Positions 27,571 to 40,051 of a stretch of DNA of 64,000 bases are shown piece after piece; the first letter of the stretch is position 1; every line of letters starts with the position of its first letter. A program made the position numbers and the translations under genes. This DNA is from Mesorhizobium sp. B2-3-4 (GTDB taxonomy: Bacteria > Pseudomonadota > Alphaproteobacteria > Rhizobiales > Rhizobiaceae), in contig NZ_VFVY01000002.1 in the NCBI RefSeq assembly GCF_006442315.1, positions 489,427 to 553,426 of the forward strand, in the 5' to 3' direction. Under the pieces are notes generated by a model that saw only the letters and a list, made by a program, of their open reading frames with translations, had not been told where the DNA came from and did no database searches.

Positions 27571-29126
27571 CAGCGTTGCTCTCCATCCGAGGGGGCAAGA
27601 TGTGCGGCGGGACCATGTCCAAGCGCCGACGCCGCGACGATCGCGGCTTCCGTCGCTTCGGCACGGTCGAACATGCCGGTCAGCCTGCCATTGCTCATCA
27701 CCGCGATACGATCGGACAGCGCCATCACCTCGTCGAGATCGGAGGTGGCAAACAGGATGCCGAGCCCGTCGCGCGACAGCTTGCGCATGGTGCGGAAGAC
27801 GTCGGCCTTGGCGCCGACATCGATGCCTCGGCTGGGCTCGTCCATCAGCAGCACCTTGGGTTCGGTGAGCAGCGCCTTGCCGATCACCACCTTCTGCTGG
27901 TTGCCGCCCGACAGCGAGGAGACCTCTTGCGCGGGATCGGCGACCTTGATCGCCAGCTCCCGAACCATCTGCGTCACCGCCTGCCGTTCCGCGGCACCGC
28001 GAATGTGAAACAGGCTGACGAAGCGCGATAGGCTGGCCAGCGTCAGATTGCTGGCGACCGAGAGGATCGACACCAGCCCCTCGCGCTGCCGGTCCTCGGG
28101 TATGAGGGCCAGTCCGCGCTGAATGCGGCGCGTCGTGTCGCGCTCCTTCACCTGGCGTCCGGCGATGAAGATCCTGCCGCTGGCATGGCCATGACGGCCC
28201 ATGATGCAGTCGAACAGTTCACTGCGGCCGGCGCCCATCAGTCCGTATATGCCGAGAATCTCGCCGGCGCGCAGCGACAGCGAGAGATGGTCGACCGCCA
28301 GTCCGCCGGTGACGCGCGGCAGGCAGATTTCCTCGGCACGGAAGATTTCGTCGCCCGGCTGATGGCCGTCGGCCTTGGCGAAATCCTTGGCGTCCGAGCC
28401 GATCATCTGCCGCACGATCCACTGCGTGTCGACGTTGCGCATCTCCTCCTGGCCGGTGATGCGGCCATCGCGCAGCACGGTGATGTAATCGCCGATGCGG
28501 ATCAGCTCTTCCAGCCGGTGCGAGATGTAGACGATTGCGACGCCGCGCGCCTTGAGGTCGGCGATCACCTTGAACAGGATCTCGACTTCGGCCGCGCTCA
28601 GCGCCGAGGTCGGCTCGTCCATGATCAGGATCTTGGCGTCGAGCGAAACCGCCTTGGCGATCTCGACCAGCTGCTGCTGGCCGATGCGCAGATCCTCGAC
28701 CAGCATGTCGGGCCGGATGCCGGCTTCGAGCCGGTCGAGAAATTCGCCCGCCCGCCTTTCCTGCGCCTTGCGGTCGATCTTGCCCAGCCGGTTGGTGATC
28801 TCACGCGTGGCGAAGATGTTCTCGGCGACGGTCATGTTGCCGAACAGGTTCAACTCCTGGAACACCATACCGATGCCACGGTTCACGGCGTCGCCAGACG
28901 AGGAGAAGGAAACCGCTTCTCCTTCGAGCAGGATGCGTCCGGCGGTCGGCTGTTCGACGCCGGCGATGATCTTCATCAGCGTCGATTTGCCGGCGCCATT
29001 CTCGCCGACCAGCACATTTACCGCGCCCTTGCGTACCTCGAAGTTCGCCTGTTTGACCGCGACCGTGCCGGCATAGACCTTGGAGACGTCTTCCAGCTTG
29101 AGGATGACATCGTGGCCCGAACTCAT
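27570..29126 (-). CDS. Ribose-type ABC transporter ATPase with two ATPase domains
   Basis: A 518-residue RbsA/XylG-type protein with two ATPase domains. Domain 1 has Walker A GENGAGKS, signature LRIGQQQ and Walker B ILIMDEPTSAL. Domain 2 has the usual degenerate Walker A GLMGAGRS with an intact LSGGNQQK signature and Walker B VLLMDEPSRGID. It energises import with the adjacent permease. The start at ATG 29126 overlaps the stop of the DUF2291 gene by ATGA. Normal for the family in length and motifs. Confidence 0.9.
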   Translation of the reverse strand: MSSGHDVILKLEDVSKVYAGTVAVKQANFEVRKGAVNVLVGENGAGKSTLMKIIAGVEQPTAGRILLEGEAVSFSSSGDAVNRGIGMVFQELNLFGNMTVAENIFATREITNRLGKIDRKAQERRAGEFLDRLEAGIRPDMLVEDLRIGQQQLVEIAKAVSLDAKILIMDEPTSALSAAEVEILFKVIADLKARGVAIVYISHRLEELIRIGDYITVLRDGRITGQEEMRNVDTQWIVRQMIGSDAKDFAKADGHQPGDEIFRAEEICLPRVTGGLAVDHLSLSLRAGEILGIYGLMGAGRSELFDCIMGRHGHASGRIFIAGRQVKERDTTRRIQRGLALIPEDRQREGLVSILSVASNLTLASLSRFVSLFHIRGAAERQAVTQMVRELAIKVADPAQEVSSLSGGNQQKVVIGKALLTEPKVLLMDEPSRGIDVGAKADVFRTMRKLSRDGLGILFATSDLDEVMALSDRIAVMSNGRLTGMFDRAEATEAAIVAASALGHGPAAHLAPSDGEQR

Positions 29127-29785
29127 GGCTTCGGCCCGATCTCGGCCTCCGCCGGCGTCACCAGCGGCAGGTCCTGGCCGGCTTCGATCGTATAGGCGCC
29201 GAGCACCTTGGCGGTGCGGCCCTCGAGTGCCTCGCGCGGCAGCTTGGACAGCATCGTCTTGTCGGCATAGGCGTTGAAGGCCTTGCCGAACTGGGCGAAA
29301 TCGATCTGGTTGGTGAAGTCGTTGAACTGGACGAAGTCGAGGCTGTCGCGCAGTGCCGTGCCGCGCATGGCCGGCCCGATCTGGACGCGCGCATCGGCCT
29401 TGCCGTCGCCATCCACGTCGATATCCATCGTGCCCGCGCGCGACTGCGTGTTGGCGGCGACGATCTTGCCTTCGACACGCACCGCGAAGGTCCATGGCGA
29501 GTTCGCCTGCTTCTTGGGATTGCCGTATTTGGCGCCGGCCGCCGCCGGATCGGTTTTCGCCAGCGCATGAACCTCGGCGAACGGCCCGGCCTTCTGGCTG
29601 AGATAGGGGATGACTTTCGAGGCCCAGATGTCCTCGACCATCTTGTCCGGGTTGAAGGCAGGCGCGCTGTTTTCGCTCTGCGCCACCGGCGTCGGCAATA
29701 TTTTGCAGCCGCCGAGGCCAAGGCCCGCGAGCGCGGCAAGCGTCAGCCAACTAAAAGGGGTCAGCCAGGTCAATGTCTTCGGCAT
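29123..29785 (-). CDS. DUF2291 lipoprotein of the sugar ABC transporter operon
   Basis: A 220-residue exported lipoprotein. Its signal peptide ends in a lipobox, LGLGGC, around residue 25, so it should be anchored in a membrane facing the periplasm. The rest matches the DUF2291 family by its FAVRVEGKIVAANTQSRAGT and RDSLDFVQFNDFTNQIDFAQ segments. Such proteins are often encoded between the SBP and ATPase of ribose-type importers; their function is not known. I start it at ATG 29785, not at an upstream in-frame ATG at 29917 that would lengthen it through a palindromic repeat. Confidence 0.75.
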   Translation of the reverse strand: MPKTLTWLTPFSWLTLAALAGLGLGGCKILPTPVAQSENSAPAFNPDKMVEDIWASKVIPYLSQKAGPFAEVHALAKTDPAAAGAKYGNPKKQANSPWTFAVRVEGKIVAANTQSRAGTMDIDVDGDGKADARVQIGPAMRGTALRDSLDFVQFNDFTNQIDFAQFGKAFNAYADKTMLSKLPREALEGRTAKVLGAYTIEAGQDLPLVTPAEAEIGPKP

Positions 29786-29817
29786 GACGGTCAAAAGCAC
29801 CCGGAACGTGAACTCGG

Positions 29818-29861
29818 GCAATTCCGGGAAAAATGTGAAACGGTTTCCCGTCCGGAATTGC
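29818..29861. repeat. Palindromic intergenic repeat between the SBP and DUF2291 genes
   Basis: Perfect 10-bp outer arms GCAATTCCGG and CCGGAATTGC enclose GGAAA/TTTCC inner pairing. It resembles a palindromic repeat family I recall from Mesorhizobium intergenic regions. A decayed relative is at 22769-22815. Placed after the SBP stop, it may stabilise the SBP transcript. Confidence 0.65.
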
Positions 29862-29927
29862 GGCGAAACAAAGAGTTGGGCGAGGGGCGAACCCTGAGGT
29901 CGCCCCTCGCTGTCCAATTGCGCCGGG

Positions 29928-31176
<1,249 letters not shown>

Positions 31177-32004
31177 TCAGGTGATGCGCTGAATGCTGGC
31201 CGCGATCTCTTCGGGCTCGAAGACGCGCTTCCAGTCGTCGCGCATCAGCACCGGCTTGCCGAATTCGATCGCTTTGTTGCAGGCATCCGAGAACACGCCC
31301 TTGGTTTCGCCGAAGATGACGGCGCCGAGCACGTTCATGTGGCCAAGCAGGAAGTCGAGCGCCGCCTGCTGGTCGACGCCGCGCGCCACAACCTCGTCGA
31401 CTGCTTCCTTCATGACGACCAGCAGCGAGGCGCACACGGTTTCCGAAAGGCCGGGCTCGAGCAATGCCATCTGTTCGACGGAGACGCGGTGCGAGCGCAT
31501 GACCGGCGCCCAGATGATCTTGGCGATGGCCTCGCCCTTGGCGTAGTCGGCTTCCGGTCCCTGCATCAGCGCGCTGACCATGTGCTGCTTGGCTTTGACG
31601 CCGCCGAAATAGTCCTTCTTTGCCGCCATGTCGGTCTCGTCGTTGAAGATCGGCGGATGGCAGGGATGGGTGACGAAGTAGGTCAGGTCGGGACGGTCTG
31701 GCAAATGGCCGGCGAACGGCGCGGCGGCGTCGAGCACGATGACCATCGTGCCCGGCGCGAGCTTGCTCTCGATGCCTGCCGCGACCTTGCCGATATGGGT
31801 GTCCGGCACGGCCAGGATCACCACGTCGGCGCCTTCCAGCGCCTCGTCGGCACCGACCGTGTCGAAGCCCAACCCGGTCTTCAGTCGCTCACGGCCGGCC
31901 TCGCTGACCTCGACATGGCGGATCGTATAGGGCGAGCCGCGGAAATTGGTGGAAAGGCGGTAGCCCATTTTGCCGCCGGCACCGAACAGCGCGATCGTCG
32001 TCAT
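31177..32004 (-). CDS. apnO: D-apionate oxidoisomerase-like protein
   Basis: A 275-residue NAD-binding oxidoreductase. The Rossmann motif LFGAGGKMGYRLS opens the protein, and family-specific blocks include YFVTHPCHPPIF, SALMQGPEADYA and EPGLSET. I recall such proteins (phosphogluconate dehydrogenase C-terminal-like) as ApnO, which converts D-apionate to 3-oxo-isoapionate. It is transcribed alone behind its own candidate GntR operator, upstream of the SBP operon. A paralogue is encoded at 39203-40048. The role fits the ApsD-ApnL-ApnO-OiaK-OiaX chain. Confidence 0.7.
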   Translation of the reverse strand: MTTIALFGAGGKMGYRLSTNFRGSPYTIRHVEVSEAGRERLKTGLGFDTVGADEALEGADVVILAVPDTHIGKVAAGIESKLAPGTMVIVLDAAAPFAGHLPDRPDLTYFVTHPCHPPIFNDETDMAAKKDYFGGVKAKQHMVSALMQGPEADYAKGEAIAKIIWAPVMRSHRVSVEQMALLEPGLSETVCASLLVVMKEAVDEVVARGVDQQAALDFLLGHMNVLGAVIFGETKGVFSDACNKAIEFGKPVLMRDDWKRVFEPEEIAASIQRIT

Positions 32005-32061
32005 CTAGCCCTTGCTCCCTGGTCCTTGGACGACGGTCTGACCAATCGTCACCTTGTCTAC

Positions 32062-32080
32062 TGGTATGATCACTCTACCA
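32062..32080. promoter_or_regulatory. TGGTA-N9-TACCA, candidate GntR operator upstream of apnO
   Basis: A perfect 5-bp inverted repeat with a 9-bp spacer, 58 bases upstream of apnO. It shares CTGGTATNAT with the sites at 22706 and 31085. It is the most symmetric member of the set and may define the GntR1 consensus. Confidence 0.6.
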
Positions 32081-32111
32081 TGACTTGGCAAGAGAAATCG
32101 TCACCGCTTTG

Positions 32112-33142
32112 TCATTCCGGCCGGATCGCGATCCCGCCAGTCTCGGGTTTCACCGCGTCGGCGTCGCCCGCGCCGTTGACGGCGGCTCGCCGCGACAGCA
32201 CCTGCCGGCCGGCCAGTGCCAGAACGAAGATGACGACGATGCCTTGCACGATGTCCTGCGCGCCCGGCGGCAGGCCGACGATCTGCATGGTGGTGACGAT
32301 CAGGATCAAAAGGATGCTGGCGAACAGCGTGCCGACGGCACTTGCCGAGCCTCCGAAGATCAGCGTTCCGCCCAGCACCACCGCGGCGATCGACTGCAGG
32401 AGGTAGGGCTGGCCCATTTCGAGGAAGGCGCCGCCTATATAGGCGCCGAGCAGCAGTCCGTTCAGCGAAGCCAGCACCGACGAGATGATGAAGGCCGAAG
32501 CGATGACCCGGTTGTTGCGGATCGCCGCCAGCCGCGCCGCGGTGCGGTTCTGGCCGACCGCCGACAGCAATTGTCCGAACACCGTGTAGCGCAGCACGAA
32601 GGCGGTTACGGCCACGCCGGCAATGGCAATGACCGCCATGATCGGCACGCCGGAGACGCGGCCCGTCGCCAGTGTCTTCAGCAACGGACTGACGGCGAAA
32701 CCCGATATGGCGCGGTTCGACAGCAGCGTTGCCGTCGCCAGCACATAGCCTGTCGCCAGCGTCGCGATGATGGCCGGTATGTTCAGTCCGACGACGAGCA
32801 GCGAGTTCAGCGCGCCGACCGCAAGGCCGAGCAGGATCGCCGCCCCGACGCCGATGGCGAGGTTGGCGTCCTGCCCCTTGATGGTGAGCAGCGCCACGAA
32901 GGCGCTGAGCGTGATCACCGAGGCCACGGAAAGGTCGATGTTGCCGCGCCCGGTGGTGACGACGAACATCTGGCCGATGCCCACGACTGTCAGGAACGAG
33001 GCCGACAGCATGATGCCCGAAAGACTTGAGAGGCTGAAGCGGTTGGTGACCACCGACAGCACCAGCCAGAGCACCAGCACGCCGATGGCCGACCACACCC
33101 AGCGGTTCTTCTGCGCCCAGAGGCTGAAGGCGGCGGCGCCGT

Positions 33143-33146
<4 letters not shown>
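32112..33146 (-). CDS. Ribose-type ABC transporter permease (second RLP module)
   Basis: A 344-residue RbsC-like permease with about 8-10 membrane segments, including IGQMFVVTTGRGNIDLSVASVITLS and AVVLGGTLIFGGSASAVGTLFAS family motifs. It starts at ATG 33146 inside the end of the ATPase-permease fusion gene (ATGA overlap). It supplies the second channel half for that fusion protein. Transcribed with SBP2 and the fusion, divergently from gntR2. Substrate unknown. Confidence 0.85.
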
Positions 33147-35614
<2,468 letters not shown>

Positions 35615-35689
35615 TCGTCCTCCGTTTCTGTACGGGCAAGGACCGGGCGCGGCCGTTTGGCGGCGCCCGGTCCTTTGGGCATTCGCGAC

Positions 35690-36712
35690 TTACTTGCTGA
35701 GCAGGTTCTGCTTGACCCAGTCGAGCGAATAGCTGGGGCTGATGATCTGGCCGCCCGGCAGCTTTGCATACTCCTTGAGGTTGCTGGCATCGACGGTCGC
35801 CACCGGCATGATCATCATCTTGGGCGCCTTGGCGCCCTTGACCAGCGACAGGCCGAGCCAGAACGCCGCCCCGCCAATGCCCGGCGTGGTGTTCATCGAC
35901 ACGGTCTGATAGCCGTTCTTGGCATTCTCCTCGGCCCACCATTTGACGAAGTCGGTGCCGCCGCCGCCCTCGATGATCGGCATCTTGCCGGCATAGTCGC
36001 CGCCATACTGGACGAAGGCCTGGGCAATGCCGACATCGTCGCTGCCGCCCTGGCCGAGCACGGCGTCGACATGCGGCAGCGAGGGCAGGACGTTGGCGAT
36101 CGCCGCCTGCGCGACCGAGGCGGTGGCCTGGCCGTAGACGGTGGCGACGACCTTGATGTCGGGATATTTGGCCAGCACCGACTGCTGCGCGTTGAACATG
36201 TCATTGTCGGGCGCCGAGCCCTTCACGCCACGCACCTGGATGACATTGCCCTTGCCGCCGATCATCTTGAAGACGGCTTCGGCCTGGGCCGCCTTGTAGC
36301 CCTTGAAGTCGAAGTTGAGCTGGTAGTTGCAGGGCGCCGAAGCAACCGAATCGAAGGAAACGACGATGATGCCGGCGGCACAGGCCTTCTCGATGATGCC
36401 GTTGACCGCAGTTTCTGAGGCGGCGTCGACAGCGAGCACGTCGACCTTCTTGAGGATCAGCTCGGCGATCTGGCTGTTCTGCTGCGCCACCGAGCCGTCG
36501 CCGTTCATGATGATGTAGTCGGCGATCTGGCCACCCGCCTTGGCTTCCTTGGCCGATGCCTCGAAAGCCTCCACCATCTGGTGGCGCCAGGTGTTGCCGT
36601 AATAGGCGTTGGCGAGCGCGATCACCGGCTTGTCCGACGATGCCATCGCCGGCAGAACCGAAACGCCGGCCAGCGCGGCGGCGGCAAACGCCGCCACAAT
36701 TGCAAACTTCAT
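35690..36712 (-). CDS. Ribose-type periplasmic sugar-binding protein 2
   Basis: A 340-residue exported binding protein. The signal peptide is MKFAIVAAFAAAALAGVSVL with cleavage near AMASSD. The mature part starts KPVIALANAYYGNTWRHQMV and follows the type I fold, with VVSFDSVASAPCNYQL and VLGQGGSDDVG segments. A GGAGGAG SD sits 8 bases before ATG 36712. It is the first gene of the transporter operon of the second RLP module. It differs clearly from the other two SBPs of this class in the window, so its ligand is probably different. Confidence 0.85.
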   Translation of the reverse strand: MKFAIVAAFAAAALAGVSVLPAMASSDKPVIALANAYYGNTWRHQMVEAFEASAKEAKAGGQIADYIIMNGDGSVAQQNSQIAELILKKVDVLAVDAASETAVNGIIEKACAAGIIVVSFDSVASAPCNYQLNFDFKGYKAAQAEAVFKMIGGKGNVIQVRGVKGSAPDNDMFNAQQSVLAKYPDIKVVATVYGQATASVAQAAIANVLPSLPHVDAVLGQGGSDDVGIAQAFVQYGGDYAGKMPIIEGGGGTDFVKWWAEENAKNGYQTVSMNTTPGIGGAAFWLGLSLVKGAKAPKMMIMPVATVDASNLKEYAKLPGGQIISPSYSLDWVKQNLLSK

Positions 36713-37071
36713 GGATATCTCCTCCCAAAAGACCGCCCAACACGGTCGGTTGTCTGCCATTCCCTTATAGCGTCTCTTCCGAAAGATGCCATACCATTTA
36801 CATGTTATACCAGCATACCAAATAGGCAAGCCGATAGCGGAACTCGTTCGATCGGTCGTCGGGAACGAAATGCGACCTTCCGGCCGCGTCTCTCCTTGCC
36901 CCTGTCCAGTCGGGCCTGGGTTGGTTCCGGTGGCTTCGGCAGCTTTGCCCAACGGGTTCGTGGCGCCAATCGCCGGTGGACGTTAGGTCATCATATATGT
37001 AATGTCAATTGTCGAGCGGGGCTTGTTTGCCGGCGCGACTCGCTTCGATATGCCGAAGAGGAATGACGGAG
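36713..37071. other. Divergent promoter region between SBP2 and gntR2
   Basis: About 359 bases with no gene. It holds three TACCA half-sites near 36792-36820 toward SBP2, and an AT-rich TCATCATATATGTAATG stretch near 36988-37004 toward gntR2. The middle, about 36840-36980, is GC-rich and shows nothing recognisable. Confidence 0.5.
36792..36820. promoter_or_regulatory. Three TACCA half-sites upstream of SBP2
   Basis: TACCA occurs at 36792-36796, 36808-36812 and 36816-36820, all in the same orientation (TGGTA toward the SBP2 gene). They are the half-site of the TGGTA-N9-TACCA operators of the apiose-type genes. This may allow cross-regulation by GntR1, or reflect a related site for GntR2. Confidence 0.4.
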
Positions 37072-37791
37072 ATGCGGATGGAACCGGTCCAGAAGAAGAA
37101 ACTGTATGTCGAGGTCCTCGACCGGCTGATGGCGGCAATCTCGACGTCCGAGTTTCCCCCAGGTTCGCAATTGCCGTCTGAAAAGGAACTGATGACGATG
37201 ATCGGCGTCGGCAGGCCGTCGATCCGCGAGGCGATGCTGACGCTGCAGCAGATGGGGCTCATCCGGATTTCGCATGGCGAACGGGCGCGCGTCATCAATC
37301 CGACCCCCGAGGTGATCGTCGACCAGGTCTCCGCGGCGATGGTCATGATGCTGGCGACGAACTCGCGCGGCCTGGAAGAACTCAAGGAAGTCAGGCTCTT
37401 GCTGGAAACCGGCCTGGTCCGGATCGCCACGCGGCGCGCCACGGCCAAGAGCCTAGAGCGGCTTGCCGAGACCTTGCGCCACCTGCGCGACGCCAAGGGC
37501 GACCAGGCGCGATTTGTAACCGCCGACATGGAGTTCCACGCCGTCATCGCGGAGATGAGCGGCAATTCGATGATCGCGGCGGTGGCCAAGGGCATGCTCG
37601 AATGGCTGTCCCGCTTCAAGCGCGATCTCGTGGCCATGAAAGGCGCCGAGCGCCTGACGGTCGAGGAACACGAGCGCATCTACAAGGCGATTGCCGGCGG
37701 CGATGCGGAAGGCGCCGCCGCCGCCATGGCCGATCATATTGGCCGCGCCAACGAACTCTATTCGAAACTGGCCGGCGGCAGCGGAGGCTGA
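37072..37791 (+). CDS. GntR-family (FadR subfamily) regulator 2
   Basis: A 239-residue FadR-type regulator, paralogous to GntR1. The winged helix reads LYVEVLDRLMAAISTSEFPPGSQLPSEKEL and IGVGRPSIREAMLTLQQMGLI. The FCD domain covers about residues 85-220 with TADMEFHAVIAEMSGN and VEEHERIYKAI. Three in-frame ATGs (37063, 37072, 37078) are close together; GAAGAGGA fits 37072 best with 9-base spacing. It is divergent from the SBP2 transporter operon and precedes RLP2, so it is the likely local regulator of the second RLP module. Confidence 0.83.
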   Translation: MRMEPVQKKKLYVEVLDRLMAAISTSEFPPGSQLPSEKELMTMIGVGRPSIREAMLTLQQMGLIRISHGERARVINPTPEVIVDQVSAAMVMMLATNSRGLEELKEVRLLLETGLVRIATRRATAKSLERLAETLRHLRDAKGDQARFVTADMEFHAVIAEMSGNSMIAAVAKGMLEWLSRFKRDLVAMKGAERLTVEEHERIYKAIAGGDAEGAAAAMADHIGRANELYSKLAGGSGG

Positions 37792-37819
37792 CGACGAAAA
37801 ATTTTTTGCCCGAGAAAAC

Positions 37820-37835
37820 TCATGTGATGACATGA
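37820..37835. promoter_or_regulatory. TCATGT-GATG-ACATGA, candidate operator upstream of RLP2
   Basis: A perfect 6-bp inverted repeat with a 4-bp spacer in the gap between gntR2 and RLP2, followed by AT-rich DNA. It differs from the TGGTA sites of the first module, so GntR2 may recognise a distinct sequence. Evidence is symmetry and position only. Confidence 0.45.
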
Positions 37836-37893
37836 TATCTTTTTGGTGCTATCGCTCGCCACCTCGAAGATCATCCCAACCGGAAACCCTGCA

Positions 37894-39159
37894 TTGACCG
37901 GTCGACTGCGCGCCACCTATCTGATCGAAACCCGCTATCCCGTGGCAATTGCCGCCGCCGCGATGGCGGGCGAGCAATCGAGCGGCACGTTCCGCCCGAT
38001 ACCTGGCGAAACGCCCGAATTGCTGCGCAGGTTCGGCGCCAGGGTCGAATTCATCGAGGATATTGGCGAGGCTGACGGCGAGGCCCTTCCGTTTTCACGC
38101 GCGCCCGCAGATGCGGCCGCCGTCAGGCCGCGCCGGGCCAAGGTGGGTCTTTCCTGGAACATCGAGAACACCGGCACCGTGCTGGCCTCGGTCTGGTCGA
38201 CGGTTCTCGGCAATCTGTTCGAACTGCATCATTTCTCGGCCATGCGTCTGCTCGACGTCAGCTTCCCCGATGTCTTCACGGAAGCCTATCCGGGGCCGGC
38301 TTTCGCTGTTGAAGGGACGCGCCGTCTGACCGGCGTCGAAGGGCGGCCGCTGATCGGCACCATCGTAAAGCCGAGCGTCGGCCTCTCGCCGGACGAGACG
38401 GCCGCACTTGCCGACACGCTGATTTCGTCCGGCCTCGATTTCATCAAGGACGACGAACTGATGGGAGATCCCCCGCATTCCCCGTTCGGCCACCGGTTCG
38501 AAGCGGTCATGGCTGTCATAGACCGGCACGCTGACAGGACCGGGCGCAACGTGATGTACGCGGCCAACATTTCCGGGGACATCGACGCCATGCGCCGTCA
38601 GCTTGACCTGATCGAGCGCCGTGGCGGCACCTGCGCTATGCTGGTCCTGAATTCCGTCGGCCTGTCCGGCATCATCGAGATGCGCCGTCATTCCGGCGTT
38701 GCGCTGCATGGCCACCGGGCCGGCTGGGGCCTCTACAGCCGCTCGCCTGATCTCGGTATCAGCTATCTCGCCTACCAGAAATTCTGGCGCCTGGCCGGCA
38801 TCGACCACATGCATGTCAACGGGCTGTCCAACAAATTCTGCGAGCCCGACGATTCGGTGATGGCCTCCGCCCATGCCTGCCTCACCCCGATGTTCGGCCG
38901 GGCCGACCGTCCCGATACGGTGATGCCGGTGTTTTCTTCCGGGCAGACCGCGGTCCAGGCGGGCGAGACCTATGCAAGGCTCGGCTCAAGCGATTTCATC
39001 TATTGCTGCGGCGGCGGGATCATGGCGCATCCCGGCGGTCCGGCCGCCGGCGTTCGAAGCCTGCATGACGCTTTCGAAGCCGCGGCCGCCGGCATTCCGG
39101 CGCGCGCCTATGCCGCCACGCATCCTGAACTCGAAGCCGCGCTGCTGACGTTCGGCTGA
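37894..39159 (+). CDS. RuBisCO-like protein 2, function unknown
   Basis: A form IV RuBisCO homologue, about 421 residues from TTG 37894. That start aligns the N-terminus with RLP1 (RLRATYLIET versus MITLTYRIET), but an SD is not clear; TTG 37843 and GTG 37846 are alternatives. It keeps GTIVKPSVGL (K159), DFIKDDE (K185, D187, E188), HGHR and CCGGGIMAHPGGPAAG. It differs from RLP1 in HMHVNGLSNKFCEPDD and FSSGQTAVQAGET. It is followed by an ApnO-like gene and a TIM-barrel gene, with no kinase nearby. It may act on an acid related to 3-oxo-isoapionate; the reaction is unknown. Confidence 0.8.
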   Translation: MTGRLRATYLIETRYPVAIAAAAMAGEQSSGTFRPIPGETPELLRRFGARVEFIEDIGEADGEALPFSRAPADAAAVRPRRAKVGLSWNIENTGTVLASVWSTVLGNLFELHHFSAMRLLDVSFPDVFTEAYPGPAFAVEGTRRLTGVEGRPLIGTIVKPSVGLSPDETAALADTLISSGLDFIKDDELMGDPPHSPFGHRFEAVMAVIDRHADRTGRNVMYAANISGDIDAMRRQLDLIERRGGTCAMLVLNSVGLSGIIEMRRHSGVALHGHRAGWGLYSRSPDLGISYLAYQKFWRLAGIDHMHVNGLSNKFCEPDDSVMASAHACLTPMFGRADRPDTVMPVFSSGQTAVQAGETYARLGSSDFIYCCGGGIMAHPGGPAAGVRSLHDAFEAAAAGIPARAYAATHPELEAALLTFG

Positions 39160-39202
39160 ACCGGCGCCAAGGCGCGCCATCACCATGGAACGGGAGAAGA
39201 AA

Positions 39203-40048
39203 ATGACGATATCCGTAGCGGTGCTTGGGGCCGGCGGGAAGATGGGCTTCCGCGTGACCGGCAAGCTGATCGGGGCGGGCTATGATTTGCGCGCCGTCGA
39301 GGTCGGCGAGGCGGGCCGCAAGCGTTTGGCCGAGGCCGGCATCGCCGCCGTCGCCATGGAGGAGGGCATTCCCGGCGCCAGGGTCGTGGTGATGGCTTTG
39401 CCGGACAATATCATCGGAGAGGTGACGCGGCAGATCTCGCCGATGCTGGCCAAGGGCACCATGATCCTCGTTCTGGATGCGGCCGCACCCTATGCCGGTG
39501 ACCTGCCGAAGGACCGGCCGGATCTCACCTATTTCGTCGGCCATCCCTGCCATCCGCCCTTGTTTGGCGAGGAGACGGAGTGGGCCGCGCGTCGCGACTA
39601 TCATGGCGGCATCGCCAGGCAGTCGATCGTCTGCGCCCTCATGCAGGGCCCGGAAGAAGACTACGCGCTTGGCGAAGAAGTGTGCAAGGCGATGTGGTCG
39701 CCGATCATCGACAGTCACCGCGTCACGGTCGAGCAACTGGCGATCCTTGAGCCAGGCCTGTCCGAAATGGTCGCCATGCCTTTCGTCGACACCATGGTCG
39801 AGGCGGTCGAGGAGTGCGAGCGCAAATACGGCATCCCAAGGCAAGCTGCGCTCGACTTCCTGATCGGCCATCTGAACGTCGAGATCGCCATGTGGTTCGG
39901 CTTCTCGCCGAAAGTGCCGTCCGATGCAGCGCTGCGCCTGATGCGCTTCGCCAAGGGCGTCGTGGTTCGCGACGATTGGCGCGAAGCGCTCTCGCCGGCC
40001 AAGGTCAAGGAAGCCTCCGAACTCATCGTTTACGGCAAGGGAGCCTGA
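39203..40048 (+). CDS. ApnO-like oxidoisomerase paralogue, substrate unknown
   Basis: A 281-residue NAD-binding protein paralogous to ApnO at 31177-32004. Shared blocks are VLGAGGKMGFRVTG, VLDAAAPYAGDLP, YFVGHPCHPPLF, ALMQGPEEDYA and EPGLSEM. The start is ATG 39203 with GGGAG upstream; ATG 39185 in the same frame overlaps that SD. It lies 43 bases after RLP2. Its TGA (40046-40048) is in the same reading frame as the TIM-barrel gene that follows at once. It probably oxidises and isomerises a branched or related sugar acid. Confidence 0.78.
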   Translation: MTISVAVLGAGGKMGFRVTGKLIGAGYDLRAVEVGEAGRKRLAEAGIAAVAMEEGIPGARVVVMALPDNIIGEVTRQISPMLAKGTMILVLDAAAPYAGDLPKDRPDLTYFVGHPCHPPLFGEETEWAARRDYHGGIARQSIVCALMQGPEEDYALGEEVCKAMWSPIIDSHRVTVEQLAILEPGLSEMVAMPFVDTMVEAVEECERKYGIPRQAALDFLIGHLNVEIAMWFGFSPKVPSDAALRLMRFAKGVVVRDDWREALSPAKVKEASELIVYGKGA

Positions 40049-40051
40049 GTC

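Noticed and set aside
36840..36980. Possible small gene in the SBP2/gntR2 intergenic region
   Set aside because: Short frames only, with no SD and no coherent coding signal.
37894..39159. RLP2 as a methylthioribulose-1-phosphate isomerase serving the nearby mtnK-mtnA genes
   Set aside because: An RLP can do this in other bacteria, but RLP2 is in an operon with an ApnO-like gene and GntR2 and on the opposite strand from mtnA. It cannot be excluded from sequence alone but is not the simplest reading.
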